Below, piece after piece: positions 1-9,576 of a stretch of 64,000 nucleotides of DNA. How positions within the stretch are numbered: position 1 is the stretch's first letter; each line of letters begins with the position of its first letter. This DNA comes from Luidia sarsii. Lineage: Eukaryota > Echinodermata > Asteroidea > Paxillosida > Luidiidae. The position numbers were made by a program, and so were the translations under genes. Location: contig OX465120.1 in the NCBI GenBank assembly GCA_949987565.1, positions 7,020,587 to 7,084,586 on the forward strand, given 5' to 3'. Below the pieces are notes generated by a model, which had not been told where the DNA came from, did not search any database, and worked only from the letters and a program-made list of their open reading frames with translations.

Positions 1-130
1 ATGACCAAACTTGATGCCCAATTGTTAAATGCAGTGATTAGCCGCCACTACTGTAGCCTCTGTGATGTCGCCGACGTCACTCGCGACCTCAGTGTGGGCC
101 AAATTGTTTAAGGGGAATGCAACCCAAGAA
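1..130. repeat. End of an 84-bp tandem array (cut by window edge)
   Basis: The first 75 bases match the unit of the array at 588-1290. The right edge (GACGTCACTCGCGACC, then GTGTGGGCCAA) resembles the right edge of that second array near 1260-1290, so two array blocks end in similar flanking sequence. No gene seen. Confidence 0.75.
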
Positions 131-587
131 ATAGAGTTTGCTAATCCGATTGGGTGTTAAAAACAACCTACAATTACCTATGAGTCACTGACGCACGATT
201 TTCATGGAAGTGTAGGTTGAATTTGCGTTTCCGTACGTAGCCATCTTAACCTTTCAATGTTCGCAAAGCATCGTAGGTATAGATGATAAACCATTATGCA
301 GTTTTTACTGAGAAGGATCTGAAGGATCTCACATGCATGTGCATGGGAGAATAAGTAAACATTCACGCAGGGACCGAAACGAAAACAATTAGGAAATTCT
401 TGAAGCTGTCGAGGCGGTGAGTTTGGCCCGCAGGTCCTCCTCCCAATCCTCCCGGTAAAGCATGGAGGCGAAGTGATCGCTACATTCACATCATTTCGAT
501 TATATTGGGAATTGCTCATGTAAAGTGTTTTCCAGCATTTTCCAGATGGCATTGTTACAGCCAAAAGCCTGGCAGTATAGCTCGCGA
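131..587. other. Spacer between two array blocks
   Basis: Unique-looking sequence without a convincing coding frame. The long minus-strand frame crossing it only continues the open frame of the tandem repeat and resembles no protein I recognise. Confidence 0.5.
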
Positions 588-1290
588 GAGCCGCCACTAC
601 TGGAACCTCTGTGATGTCGCCGACGTCACTCATGACCAAACTTGATGCCCAATTGTTAAATGCAGTGACTATAGCCGCCACTACTGGCGCCTCTGTGATG
701 TCGCAGACGTCACTCATGACCAAACTTGATGCCCAATTGTTAAATGCAGTGACTATAGCCGCCAATGTCGCCGACGTCACTCATGACCAAACTTGATGCA
801 CAATTGTTAAATGCAGTGACTATAGCCGCCACTACTGGCGCCTCTGTGATGTCGCAGACGTCACTCATGACCAAACTTGATGCCCAATTGTTAAATGCAG
901 TGACTATAGCCGCCAATGTCGCCGACGTCACTCATGACCAAACTTGATGCACAATTGTTAAATGCAGTGACTATAGCCGCCACTACTGTAGCCTCTGTGA
1001 TGTCTCCGACGTCACTCATGACCAAACTTGATGCCCAATTGTTAAATGCAGTGATTATAGCCGCCACTACTGGAGCCTCTGTGATGTCTCCGACGTCACT
1101 CATGACCAAACTTGATGCCCAATTGTTAAATGCAGTGACTATAGCCGCCACTACTGGCGCCTCTGTGATGTCGCAGACGTCACTCATGACCAAACTTGAT
1201 GCCCAATTGTTAAATGCAGTGACTATAGCCGCCACTACTGGAACCTCTGTGATGTCGCAGACGTCACTCGCAACCACACTATGGGCCAAT
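588..1290. repeat. 84-bp tandem repeat array with GACGTCAC motifs
   Basis: About nine units of roughly 84 bp (some shortened to about 71 bp), each with GCCGCCACTACTGG, a GACGTCACTCATGACC core and CCAATTGTTAAATGCAG. GACGTCA matches seven of eight bases of the CRE consensus TGACGTCA, so the array carries a near-CRE site about every 84 bp just upstream of a TATA box. Both strands have open frames through it because 84 is a multiple of three; these are not genes. Confidence 0.85.
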
Positions 1291-1356
1291 TTTCACGTAT
1301 CATTGTGTGTAACCTATAGAAATTGGGGTTGACGGATCACTGAGCATGTCCAGAAT

Positions 1357-1370
1357 ACTATATAAAGCTT
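1357..1370 (+). promoter_or_regulatory. TATA box of the PHD unit
   Basis: CTATATAAAG lies about 75 bp upstream of the best ATG (1437) and just downstream of the GACGTCAC array. Position and sequence fit a TATA-type core promoter. An ATG at 1388 opens a short frame ending at a TAA before the main start, so it could act as an upstream reading frame. Confidence 0.5.
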
Positions 1371-1436
1371 CAACATTTCTAGAAACGATGTCTCATGATC
1401 CCAGATCAAGATTCAACATCAAGATTCAAGCATAAG

Positions 1437-1754
1437 ATGGCGCCCAAGTATCCTTGCGTGGTGTGTGTGAAGGCTGTTAGTGTTAGGGTGAACCAGCATG
1501 GGTTGCAGTGCGATACCTGTAATCGTTGGCAGCATCGCACCTGCAATACGGGTATTTCACAGGAGCTGTACGAGCGAATGACCAAGAAGGACATTTGGCA
1601 CTGTGACTTATGCAGTGTTGAGAGCACCCAGTCTGTTCCTGCGTCGGAGGAAGATGTGGTAATGGAGCTACCGTTCTGGCGAGTTGACGACTTCCGGGCT
1701 CCTCTCCACTTGCAGCTATCTCAACGGTCCAGTATAGCCGCTTCAAGAATGTAA
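1437..1754 (+). CDS. Short PHD-finger protein, possibly transposon-derived
   Basis: The frame encodes about 105 aa from ATG 1437 (good context, AAGATGG); it is also open from ATG 1395. Residues about 5-60 form a PHD-type zinc finger: CVVC, then CDTC, HRTC after a tryptophan, and a final WHCDLC, giving Cys4-His-Cys3 spacing. The rest (after ESTQSV) is not recognised. Similar short PHD fingers, with a core like CDxCxRWQHRTC, occur at the N-terminus of FLYWCH/MULE-type transposon proteins and some non-LTR elements of marine invertebrates, so this may be a truncated or domesticated fragment. No transposase follows. A GTAATGG near 1659 could be a 5' splice site, in which case only the first exon is seen here. 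The stop lies 7 nt before a histone-type stem-loop. Confidence 0.55.
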   Translation: MAPKYPCVVCVKAVSVRVNQHGLQCDTCNRWQHRTCNTGISQELYERMTKKDIWHCDLCSVESTQSVPASEEDVVMELPFWRVDDFRAPLHLQLSQRSSIAASRM

Positions 1755-1761
1755 ACCCACC

Positions 1762-1795
1762 GGCCCTTTTCAGGGCCAACACAAACTTCAAGAGA
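1762..1795 (+). terminator. Histone-type 3' stem-loop with U7-like downstream element
   Basis: GGCCCTTTTCAGGGCC (1762-1777) is a perfect 6-bp stem with the TTTC tetraloop of replication-dependent histone mRNAs, followed by AACA. CAAGAGA at 1789-1795 sits where the purine-rich histone downstream element that pairs with U7 snRNA is expected. No histone coding sequence was found upstream; the only frame ending here is the PHD frame. AATAAA-type signals follow near 1818, so ordinary polyadenylation is also possible. Confidence 0.65.
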
Positions 1796-2174
1796 CATTT
1801 ATAAACGGTAGTCCATTTAATAAAATAAATAAAAAATAATAATACACATAGAAAAAAAGAAAAAAAATTAGTGAAAAGTAACGAAATTATTTGGAAAAGT
1901 TTCGGATAAAAGCATGAAATTAACCAAACTGATATGCATAGGCAAAGCATTCTTGAAACAACGTAAAAATCCCACGCATTATTCACGCAAAAAACAACGT
2001 GTGTGTCCATCCCCCCCAAAAAACCACACACTACAGTAACAATTATATCCAACGTAAACACCCACTCAGCGAATATATATTACTAAAACCCACCACGATA
2101 ATACCCAAACATCACGCATCGATCATATTATCCATCAATATTTTCCGCAAAATTCTCAACACATGAAAACTTTC
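1796..2174. other. A/T-rich spacer
   Basis: A-rich sequence with several AATAAA-like hexamers near 1818-1835. No coding frame or repeat recognised. Confidence 0.4.
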
Positions 2175-2299
2175 GAAGGTATGAGTTGACTTAACTGAAG
2201 GTACAAGTTGACTTAAATGAAGGTACGAGTTGACCAAGGTACGAGTTGACGAAGGTACGAGTTGACCAAGGTACGAGTTGACCAAGGTACGAGTTGACC
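2175..2299. repeat. Short minisatellite, GAAGGTACGAGTTGAC unit
   Basis: About seven units of 15-23 bp built on AAGGTACGAGTTGAC, with diverged copies on the left side. Confidence 0.85.
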
Positions 2300-2599
2300 T
2301 GAAAGCGTTTTCTACGTCAATTCATGCCAGTTTTCACTCATTTAAAACTTAGAATTAGTTGTGGAAGTTTTGCACAGTCGTTGATTTTATGAATCATAGC
2401 CTGTACTGTTTACGTGTGCTTTTAAAGACTTTTCAAAATCTAACTACCCTTGGTCTGGATTTATCTTATCCATCCAAAGGCCAAAGGTTTAGATGAATTG
2501 CATGGGATTTATAGACAGTGCCTGAAATAAGTGGACTAAAAACTGGCCAGTTTGGAATCCTAGCTATTTCACAATCACAAACACTGCACCCTTGCTCTC

Positions 2600-3400
2600 A
2601 TGTCTCATGCCCTTTTTTATTGCGCAGTGGCTATTGTTATGGCAGCCGTAACGCAGTTTCCATTTTCTATAGTTATGGCACTCCAACTGCGCAAGCACGA
2701 GGACACATGTTACATCGAACCACGAAACTAGCACTTCTGGCTGGCCCACCGGCCGTAACATGTACATGTACATGTACTGTACACTGACTTCGGAAGTGCG
2801 ATGTTAGCTGGCGACACTGCCATCCGGCTGTCGTCCTTGATCTTGATTTGTTGCATTTGCATGATACATTTTTTACCACTGTTTCATTAAAGAAAACTAC
2901 AACGTTGATTTATAGGTATAATAGTTTTATAATTTGTATAGTGGTCTTTTAAACCTGGAGCCCTAAAAATCATGACTTCTCGTATTTTCTGCCGCCACAT
3001 ACACGCACGCGAAGTCAGCATCGTAGTAGTAGTACGGTGCATTGATCGCTGACGACTTTGTTAGGGCCCCATTTTTTTGCCGATCTCATCGTGCAAGAGC
3101 TTCTTATAGACATGATTGTAAAGGACACCTTTTTCCATTCTGATAACGACAGGGATATTGCTTCAAGACAAGCAAATAATGCGCCTACAACCAGAGAATT
3201 TTCCATGTTTCTTGTACCTGTACTGAGCTTGAGGCGGCGCTGCCTGTGCATGTGGGGTTTATACCCCATGCAACAAAATCTGGCATGTCCTCGCGCTTGC
3301 GCAGTTGCAGTGCCGTAACTATAGAAAATGGAAATTGCGTTACGGCTGCCGTAACAATAGCCACTGCGTTTTTATTGTGCGCATATTTTTTTCCCATGTC
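2600..3400. mobile_element. Inverted-repeat (MITE-like) element, about 0.8 kb
   Basis: About 90 bp at 2612-2705 (GCAGTGGCTATTGTTA, CAGCCGTAACGCA, AACTGCGCAAG) recur in reverse complement at 3283-3385. No transposase between the arms. Exact ends and target duplication not resolved. Confidence 0.7.
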
Positions 3401-3519
3401 CACAAGACCACAAGCTTGTGTACATCTCCACTTTTGTCCTGGCTAAGAAAAACAGATCATTAGTTATTTAGTTTTTCTCCTCAACTGCATCATTGCCCAC
3501 ACTTCTACCCACAAGCTTT

Positions 3520-3756
3520 TCAAAAAAAAATAGTTCTGCTTCCAGTTACCCGACCGACCCTATTTCTAGCCTGCAGGAAATTCACGACGGCCCTTAAAAT
3601 TCAATGTGTAGTTTGATCGTAATAAGGCTTGACCACATGCAGATGCCTCCATTTGATTGTACAAAAAAAGAAACATTTAATTAAAAAAAGTTCCGGCCTA
3701 CCTACCGTATTTTGAAATGCCATGTAATCGGAAGCAGAACTATTTTTTTTTGGCCT
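3520..3756. mobile_element. Small MITE, about 235 bp
   Basis: Left arm AAAAATAGTTCTGCTTCC (about 3526-3543) is repeated inverted as GGAAGCAGAACTATTTTT at about 3731-3748. No coding capacity. Confidence 0.65.
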
Positions 3757-3835
3757 TATCCATGAAAACCAATTTCACAACCATGGTAGTTTGATATGCC
3801 TCATTCTTTATTAACTAAAAATAGTTCCCACAATG

Positions 3836-4134
3836 TTACCACCAAAGATCTTATAGCGCGCAAGATAGCCTACTCTTGCGAGATCACATGCATCCGGATG
3901 AAGAACACACTGGGCACCATTTTAGTAAGCAAAGTCGCACACATTCTCTCCATTTCGTGGTCACAAAAGTTATCACACAAAGTTGTATCTTTTTATAGTT
4001 TGTGACTCTCGCGCTTCATTTCCGGAGCACCGAAAGCAGACGACAGATTATGTTGCTTACTAAAATGGCGTCCAGTGCGTACTTCACCTTTTGCTCAGTA
4101 ATCCATCTTGCGCGCTATAAGATCTTTGGTTACC
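3836..4134. mobile_element. Small MITE, about 300 bp
   Basis: CCAAAGATCTTATAGCGCGC at the left end and its complement at 4110-4130 form terminal inverted repeats. The similarity continues inward (ACTGG, CCATTTTAGTAAGCA on both arms), so the whole sequence can fold back. Confidence 0.75.
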
Positions 4135-4234
4135 ACTGAATTTTGGCTAAAACGTGTCTCTGTCGTGACAATGTCGACATGGGTATAAAATTATGGCGAC
4201 ATGTCGACAAGTCTTTTTTTTCAACAAACCAAGG

Positions 4235-4440
4235 AAAAACTGACTGGGAACTCTCTTTTTTTTAACAGTTTGAAATATTGGCAAAGAAAACTTTGACCGG
4301 ACCGGGACTTGAACCCAAGACCTATGGACTAATTTACCAGTGCTCTTCCATCTGAGCTATCAAGCCCTTAGATGGTGGCCTCCCAAATAGTCAACTAGTC
4401 TTTGCCGGGGTGGGGGCTCCAGTCAGAAGCAATTCAACCA
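4235..4440 (-). mobile_element. tRNA-derived SINE (minus)
   Basis: On the minus strand the sequence has a Pol III A box (TAGCTCAGATGGAAGAGC) and B box (GGTTCAAGTCC), with a leader containing TTTGGGAGGCC. The same leader-tRNA unit occurs at 46215-46420 and, in plus orientation, 47155-47310. The tRNA part is not followed by a terminator as in a true gene. Confidence 0.7.
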
Positions 4441-4690
4441 TTAACCACTTCGCGCCGGGGGGGTTTCAGTGCCGATTACCGCCATATGGGGTTTTTTGAA
4501 CAATGCATCATTTTCAAATCTCGCTAAAACAATCGGAACAATATATTTCTGTGAAATATATCGATAAGGGTATACTATGGACAAGAGAGTACATGTAAAA
4601 CCTGGCACAATTCGGACATCCTTGTGGCTTTTGTCAAGAAATTATCTGTTCAAAAAAAGGCCCATTGTGCGTTGTCAATAGAGTGTAACG

Positions 4691-4729
<39 letters not shown>

Positions 4730-4927
4730 ATGTGTAAGGTGTGGTCAATCCCTGACTGCAGACTCAAGCCTCCACTCCAGGCAGTCAAATCTTTGAGTTG
4801 GTCAGCCACAACCAAGCGTACAGATTGCGGTAAAGAATGTGGGGGAATTCCAATGCCAGACCGATGAACTTAGGGCTGTGTGGCATGCAAAGACAATTTC
4901 CCCCGCATGCTTTCGCGAAGTGGTTAA
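4441..4927. mobile_element. TTAA-flanked MITE, copy 1
   Basis: Starts TTAACCACTTCGCGCCGGG and ends CGAAGTGGTTAA, terminal inverted repeats abutting TTAA at each side. Internal sequence matches the copies at 16459-16989, 24246-24950 and 46421-47119. TTAA targets and short inverted repeats suggest piggyBac-type mobilisation; no transposase is encoded. Confidence 0.8.
4693..4724. repeat. (GT)n microsatellite
   Basis: About 16 GT dinucleotides inside the TTAA MITE. The matching place in the other copies has only a few GT units, so this copy expanded locally. Confidence 0.9.
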
Positions 4928-5214
4928 CTACCGTATAGAAAGACAACAGCCTAAGTGCCTAACACAGTCTTACACTGTACATGTATGTACATGTACGTGC
5001 ACAGTGCATAGTCATAGTGTGCATTGTATGTAGGGTCAACCTCTTGTGGAAATTGCATGCACAGCCTGATGACTTTTGCTGTATACACTAGGACCTGAAC
5101 AAACACACACTCCACTTCTGCATTGGTGGAACTGGTATTGTGCAGGCAGTTAGTTGCTCATTCGTCTAGTTGCTAATTGAGGCTGAAATAATACTTGTAA
5201 GCCAATCAAATCAA

Positions 5215-5340
5215 TGAAAACTGACTGGGAACTTTTGAACAAATTGATACCTCAGATGGTAAGAGAGCTGTGTGCAAAACCAGGGGTCTCGTGTTCAAAT
5301 CCCAGAACAGTCAAAGTTTATTTGTTATTTTATTCAATTT
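5215..5340 (+). mobile_element. tRNA-derived SINE fragment
   Basis: Contains CTCAGATGGTAAGAG (A-box like) and GTGTTCAAATCCCAG (B-box like), preceded by AAAACTGACTGGGAAC, which also occurs in the SINE at 4235. Confidence 0.55.
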
Positions 5341-5917
5341 GGAATTGTATATTTTAAGACAATGCAATATACCACTGCTCAAATCATAAACTCTAATTAA
5401 CTAAATGCTAAAATGTTTTAATTGACAGTGGATGTTCAGAAAAGGGTTCTACACTAAGTTCCTCTACGTGTGTTTCATTAAGTATTTTTTCTAACAAGAA
5501 AATGTCACAAAAAAGAACGTTGTGAATTTTGTGAAAAAATGCATATGTTCCATGCCATGATTGAAAGATATTGAATGTTGCATATAAAGTACTGTACATA
5601 CCTGTAATGTACAACTGAGTAATATATTAGTCCAAAGAAATGAAGGTTAGTGTAGTCCAGTCCATTCTAACCCCTAGCCCTAATTGTAGCCCTAACTGCT
5701 TCTATCAGTTTACGGAAGGGACCTAGCACAATCTGAATAATTAAACACGGTTTGGTTTAAAGTTTTCACAAATGATTTTTCTCAACAACTTATGTACCGT
5801 TGCACCTGGATTGGACAGCTGTAGCATCCAGCCTAATGCAATCATTGGTACAATAGGTCATTCACAGTAGTCACAGCATGCAGCTATGGTCACAGCATAC
5901 CCACGGGTCTCTAGACT
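5341..5917. other. Non-coding spacer
   Basis: A/T-rich sequence. No gene, array or inverted repeat recognised. Confidence 0.4.
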
Positions 5918-6200
5918 AAAGGGCCATTTGCACTACACCAGATAAATGCGATTATTTGAATTGTGATTTGGACTCCAATCGCGTTTATTTGCGACACGGT
6001 GTGTGTGGGAACGCTCCACTGAATCGCACTGGGTTTTTTTTTAATCCTACAATGCACCGCTTACGCTCTGATTGACAGGAAGTGCTGTGCTTGTTTATGC
6101 GTCTGCCTGCATGGGCCACCCTCAAGGACACACCCACCATTTGACCACAACAATCGCTCCGTGTGGCGCCGTGGTAGATAGAGCACACACAAAAAGAGTC
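5918..6200. mobile_element. Truncated MITE (GGGCC-CACTACACC family)
   Basis: Begins AGGGCCATTTGCACTACACC and contains stretches found inverted in the complete copy at 42839-43479 (CACACACCGTGTC, GGGTGTGTCCTTGAGGGTGG on the opposite strand). The right terminus is missing; a different repeat starts here. Confidence 0.7.
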
Positions 6201-6204
6201 AAAC

Positions 6205-6860
6205 TCGCATTTTCGGCCGCCGAGCGCACCCTGTAAACATCGTCCAAATCTGTTGATTTTACCCTTAAATTGAAGCCTGTATTCTTTTCTTTCTATTCAT
6301 ACCTCTTTCAAAAATAATGACGAAGGGAATAATATTAAATTAGGCAGAAACAACATTCGGAGACAAACGATGAAAGTAGCGCATTTTAGTTATGACCGAT
6401 TTCCCTTCACGACGTTAGCGAGGTTGGCAAATCTAGGACTGGTTTCTGACTCTAGGTAACGCCATAGCGACACTACAGGACCAGAAGGGCCCAAACCAGC
6501 CTACGCGCTGCAATGTAACATGACACAACACGTCTTTGTACACACTGTATACTGCACAGTGCATATGCACGGCAGCCGCATGGCTGCATACATGTACAGT
6601 ACAGTACAGTATGTATGTACGCTGCGCTACCAAGCCAGATTAGAAGTATTACCACGGCACGCTACAAAAAAGTATAATTATTTTACCATCGAAACCAAAC
6701 ATTGATGGGAATAATAATGGGGTTCTTTCTTTATCATTAGAATTGTGTGGGTTTTTTTTCTTTCTGTTTTTCATTTAAAAAAAGAAGTGTTTTATGGTTT
6801 AACCAAGTCAAGGGTCCGGCGTTTTTTTCGGTTTTGATTTTTCCAAATCTGCCCAAGCCT
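6205..6860. repeat. Dispersed repeat family R650, copy 1
   Basis: Shares long stretches with 53757-54420, including CCTGTAAACATCGTCCAAATC and ACAACATTCGGAGACAAACG, and both copies end in TTTTTTCGGTTTTGATTTTTC. A partial right end occurs near 14480-14612. Non-coding; class unknown. Confidence 0.7.
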
Positions 6861-7054
6861 AGTCTAATGAAATAGTTCAGGTCTGTAAGATATCTTGAGT
6901 GACTGGACCTACAGTATTGTCCACCATCCAATCACATTTAAGAGATACCCCTCACCTACCGGTAGCTGGATCCATTGAGAATAAACCTCTCACATTGTGT
7001 CCTCTGCTAAAGTGTCATCAAGATCTAAAATGATCTGAAATGGGACAAGCAAAT

Positions 7055-8352
7055 TAGTGTTGCGACATCCCGGTTATTTTCAAAACCGGGAACCGGTGTC
7101 GCTGAACCGGTTGGGAACCGGTGTCCCGATTTTCTCCAACCATATTAATTGGCAAAAATTTAACTCTATAAGGAATAGCGTGTGCTCCAAATTCATGGTT
7201 GTGAATTTGTAACATTTTTTTTCCTCATAAATATCGTGAGTTTTCAATAAACTACTCAACCTGTGATTTGTCTTACATATTCCCTCACTGAAATTTGTTT
7301 GCAGCCTTCAGCACCCTTTTGATCACGATTTTTTTTTTGTATTCACATTTATTTCCCGAAAATACACTTTAAATGACACTCCACTGTCGTGACGTCACTA
7401 AGATCAATATTCATAAGGCATGATTCTTGGAGGGAATGTCCCACACACGCCCGATAGACGTTCAGCTGTGTTTGGATTTATATTTTTTCACGAGGAGCAA
7501 AATCACCATCGTCATCACTGGGGCAACAAATCGATGATAAAGAGTTCGACTCCGACGACCGACCTCGCAATCACGTGTTAACGATGGCTCTCGCCAGCGA
7601 GTCGTTGCGTTACGCGCTGTCATGTTCGGTCGTAACTGCGCGCTGTCCAATCAACAGACGCCCGTCTTGCGTGAGACGGACGTTCTTTTTCAGCTAACTT
7701 CAACGCCCGCACTTGGCGCCAGCTTCGCAATAATATTCCATGGAGGAACAAAACCAAACTCAATCATGGCAAGGGTTTCGTGCCCGATCCTGGTCGGATC
7801 GAAAAGTTCGTTCGTTTAGAAAAAAATATTGCGCAATGCGCGCTGTGGTTGCAACGCTGTGTGCCTGCCATAGAGCTCTATGGTGCCTGCATACAACCAT
7901 TGAGCACGTGTAGGCCGTGCTGGGGTGAGTGCGCGCGCAGCTCGCTAGCCAACATGCCCTTCCTTACCGTATGCACAATTAATTTTGAGAACGAAAAGGA
8001 AATAAAGGTTGCCTCGACTTTCGTACGACATTTATGAGCAGTTGAATTTTATATGATGGAGGGACTTTTGAAAACCTTGACTTTAACATACTTTTCGATG
8101 TTTTATTTTTTCTTTGGATTGACTTTGATTTTTTTGGTAACTACTATGGGAAAACCAGCAACCATAGCTTTGATGCACACCGCTATCAAATATATACTAC
8201 CCTATTGGTTATCAATAATAATCCAACCGACTTCGCCGTATTTTCTTATGTGTTTTATTATTTTATCGGGACACCGGTTTTGGAAAACCGGAACCGGGTC
8301 CCGATCGGGACGGTCGGGAACCGGTGTGACTGACCGAACCGACCCAGCCTTA
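7055..8352. mobile_element. Non-autonomous hAT-type element, 1.3 kb
   Basis: Flanked by the 8-bp direct repeat AAGCAAAT (7047-7054 and 8353-8360). Ends are TAGTG and, on the other strand, TAAGG, which fit the YARNG end rule of hAT transposons. Sub-terminal regions are rich in inverted CCGGT/ACCGG motifs that could pair. Internal frames show no transposase signature. Confidence 0.75.
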
Positions 8353-8360
8353 AAGCAAAT

Positions 8361-9551
8361 ATATGTGGGGGAAAACAAAAATACACACTGTACATGCTGT
8401 TTGCACTGAAGAAATGTGGTTTCAACAGATGGACTAGCAGTTACTGTATGCCAGGGATATCTCAGACCTATATTTTAAAAGGTTTAAAAGAGAACCTTGT
8501 ATACAGATGTAATCAATGAGTGTTTTATGGAAAGTCTTTCTGATCGAAGGCATGTCCATTGTTATACATTTGCCTTAAACCATTACGATATCAATCTACA
8601 TGTACACAATGTATTGTATCATGGTACCCTTTATGTACATACATGGTTAGATAAGTACCGGTATGCTTAACGATTTTCCCAACCGTGCATAGGCTTGATT
8701 TCACCAAGCCTTACAATTCCTTGTAATTCAACATGCAAAACCTAACCCATCGTCAGTCAATATTGACCTTTTTGTCTGACGGTCCACCGTAACAAGATCA
8801 ATCAAGAGTCATCAAATCAACACCAGGACAAATGCGTGATAAATTTAAATGTCACGTACAGTTTATGTACAAAAAATTTAAGCAAAATACAAAAATGGTG
8901 CAAACTGCTTACTGGCTGAACGACCAAAATGCAAGTCTTAGAATGCACAGGGCCTGACGTTTGAATCCTAGCACAACCATCCTGCTTTTGAGAAAGGTCC
9001 TGCTAGGATTGAAATGACAGGACCCGGATACAGTACTTTGAAGATTGATTACAAAGCGGTGTAATCACGAATGATGTTCTAAAAAGAATTGCATACATGT
9101 GTTCTTTTAAATTTCAATAATTTATGTGCAGATATGATCATTACTTTTTGTATGTATCTTGAATGATGAATGACTTGACTTGTACACATACATGTATCCA
9201 TGGATATGTAGGTCAGTAGTTACTCGGTAATAAACGATACAACATTGAATTTATCTCACAAGAGTCATGTACTGTACGTCCACTGACTTCTGAGTGCGGT
9301 TTTACACTCCATGTTTTCCTTTTGTTTGTCCTCATAAATTAACAACTTTCTGGGAGGCCTGTGTGCTATCGTTTAAAAAAAAACCTTCAAGTCCTTTGAG
9401 AAGCTGTATGATATTTCTTACCGTATTGTACATCCATACAAACATTAAGTATTCCTAAACCCATTTAGTTTCACTGAAAAAAAATGTTCATTTGAAATGG
9501 TAGTCATGTCTTAAGTAATGTTCATTTACATGTGTGCTTGTATTCCTGTAG
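8361..9551. other. Region upstream of NAP1; contains a Penelope-end fragment
   Basis: No exon recognised. Near 8945-9030 lie fragments of the Penelope terminal sequence seen at 25762 and 61655: GCCTGACGTTTGAATCCTAG followed by GAGAAAGGTCCTGCTAGGAT. A 5' non-coding exon and promoter of NAP1 presumably lie in or beyond this stretch, because the first recognised exon starts at a splice acceptor (TTCCTGTAG). Confidence 0.4.
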
Positions 9552-9576
9552 GTGATAGAGACATCTTCATTTTATG

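Noticed and set aside
1483..2061. 192-aa minus-strand frame opposite the PHD unit
   Set aside because: Low-complexity, crosses A/T-rich DNA and the antisense of the PHD frame; no recognisable domain.
4305..4375. Functional tRNA gene
   Set aside because: A and B boxes are present, but the same unit recurs with a non-tRNA leader at 46215 and 47155, so it is a SINE.
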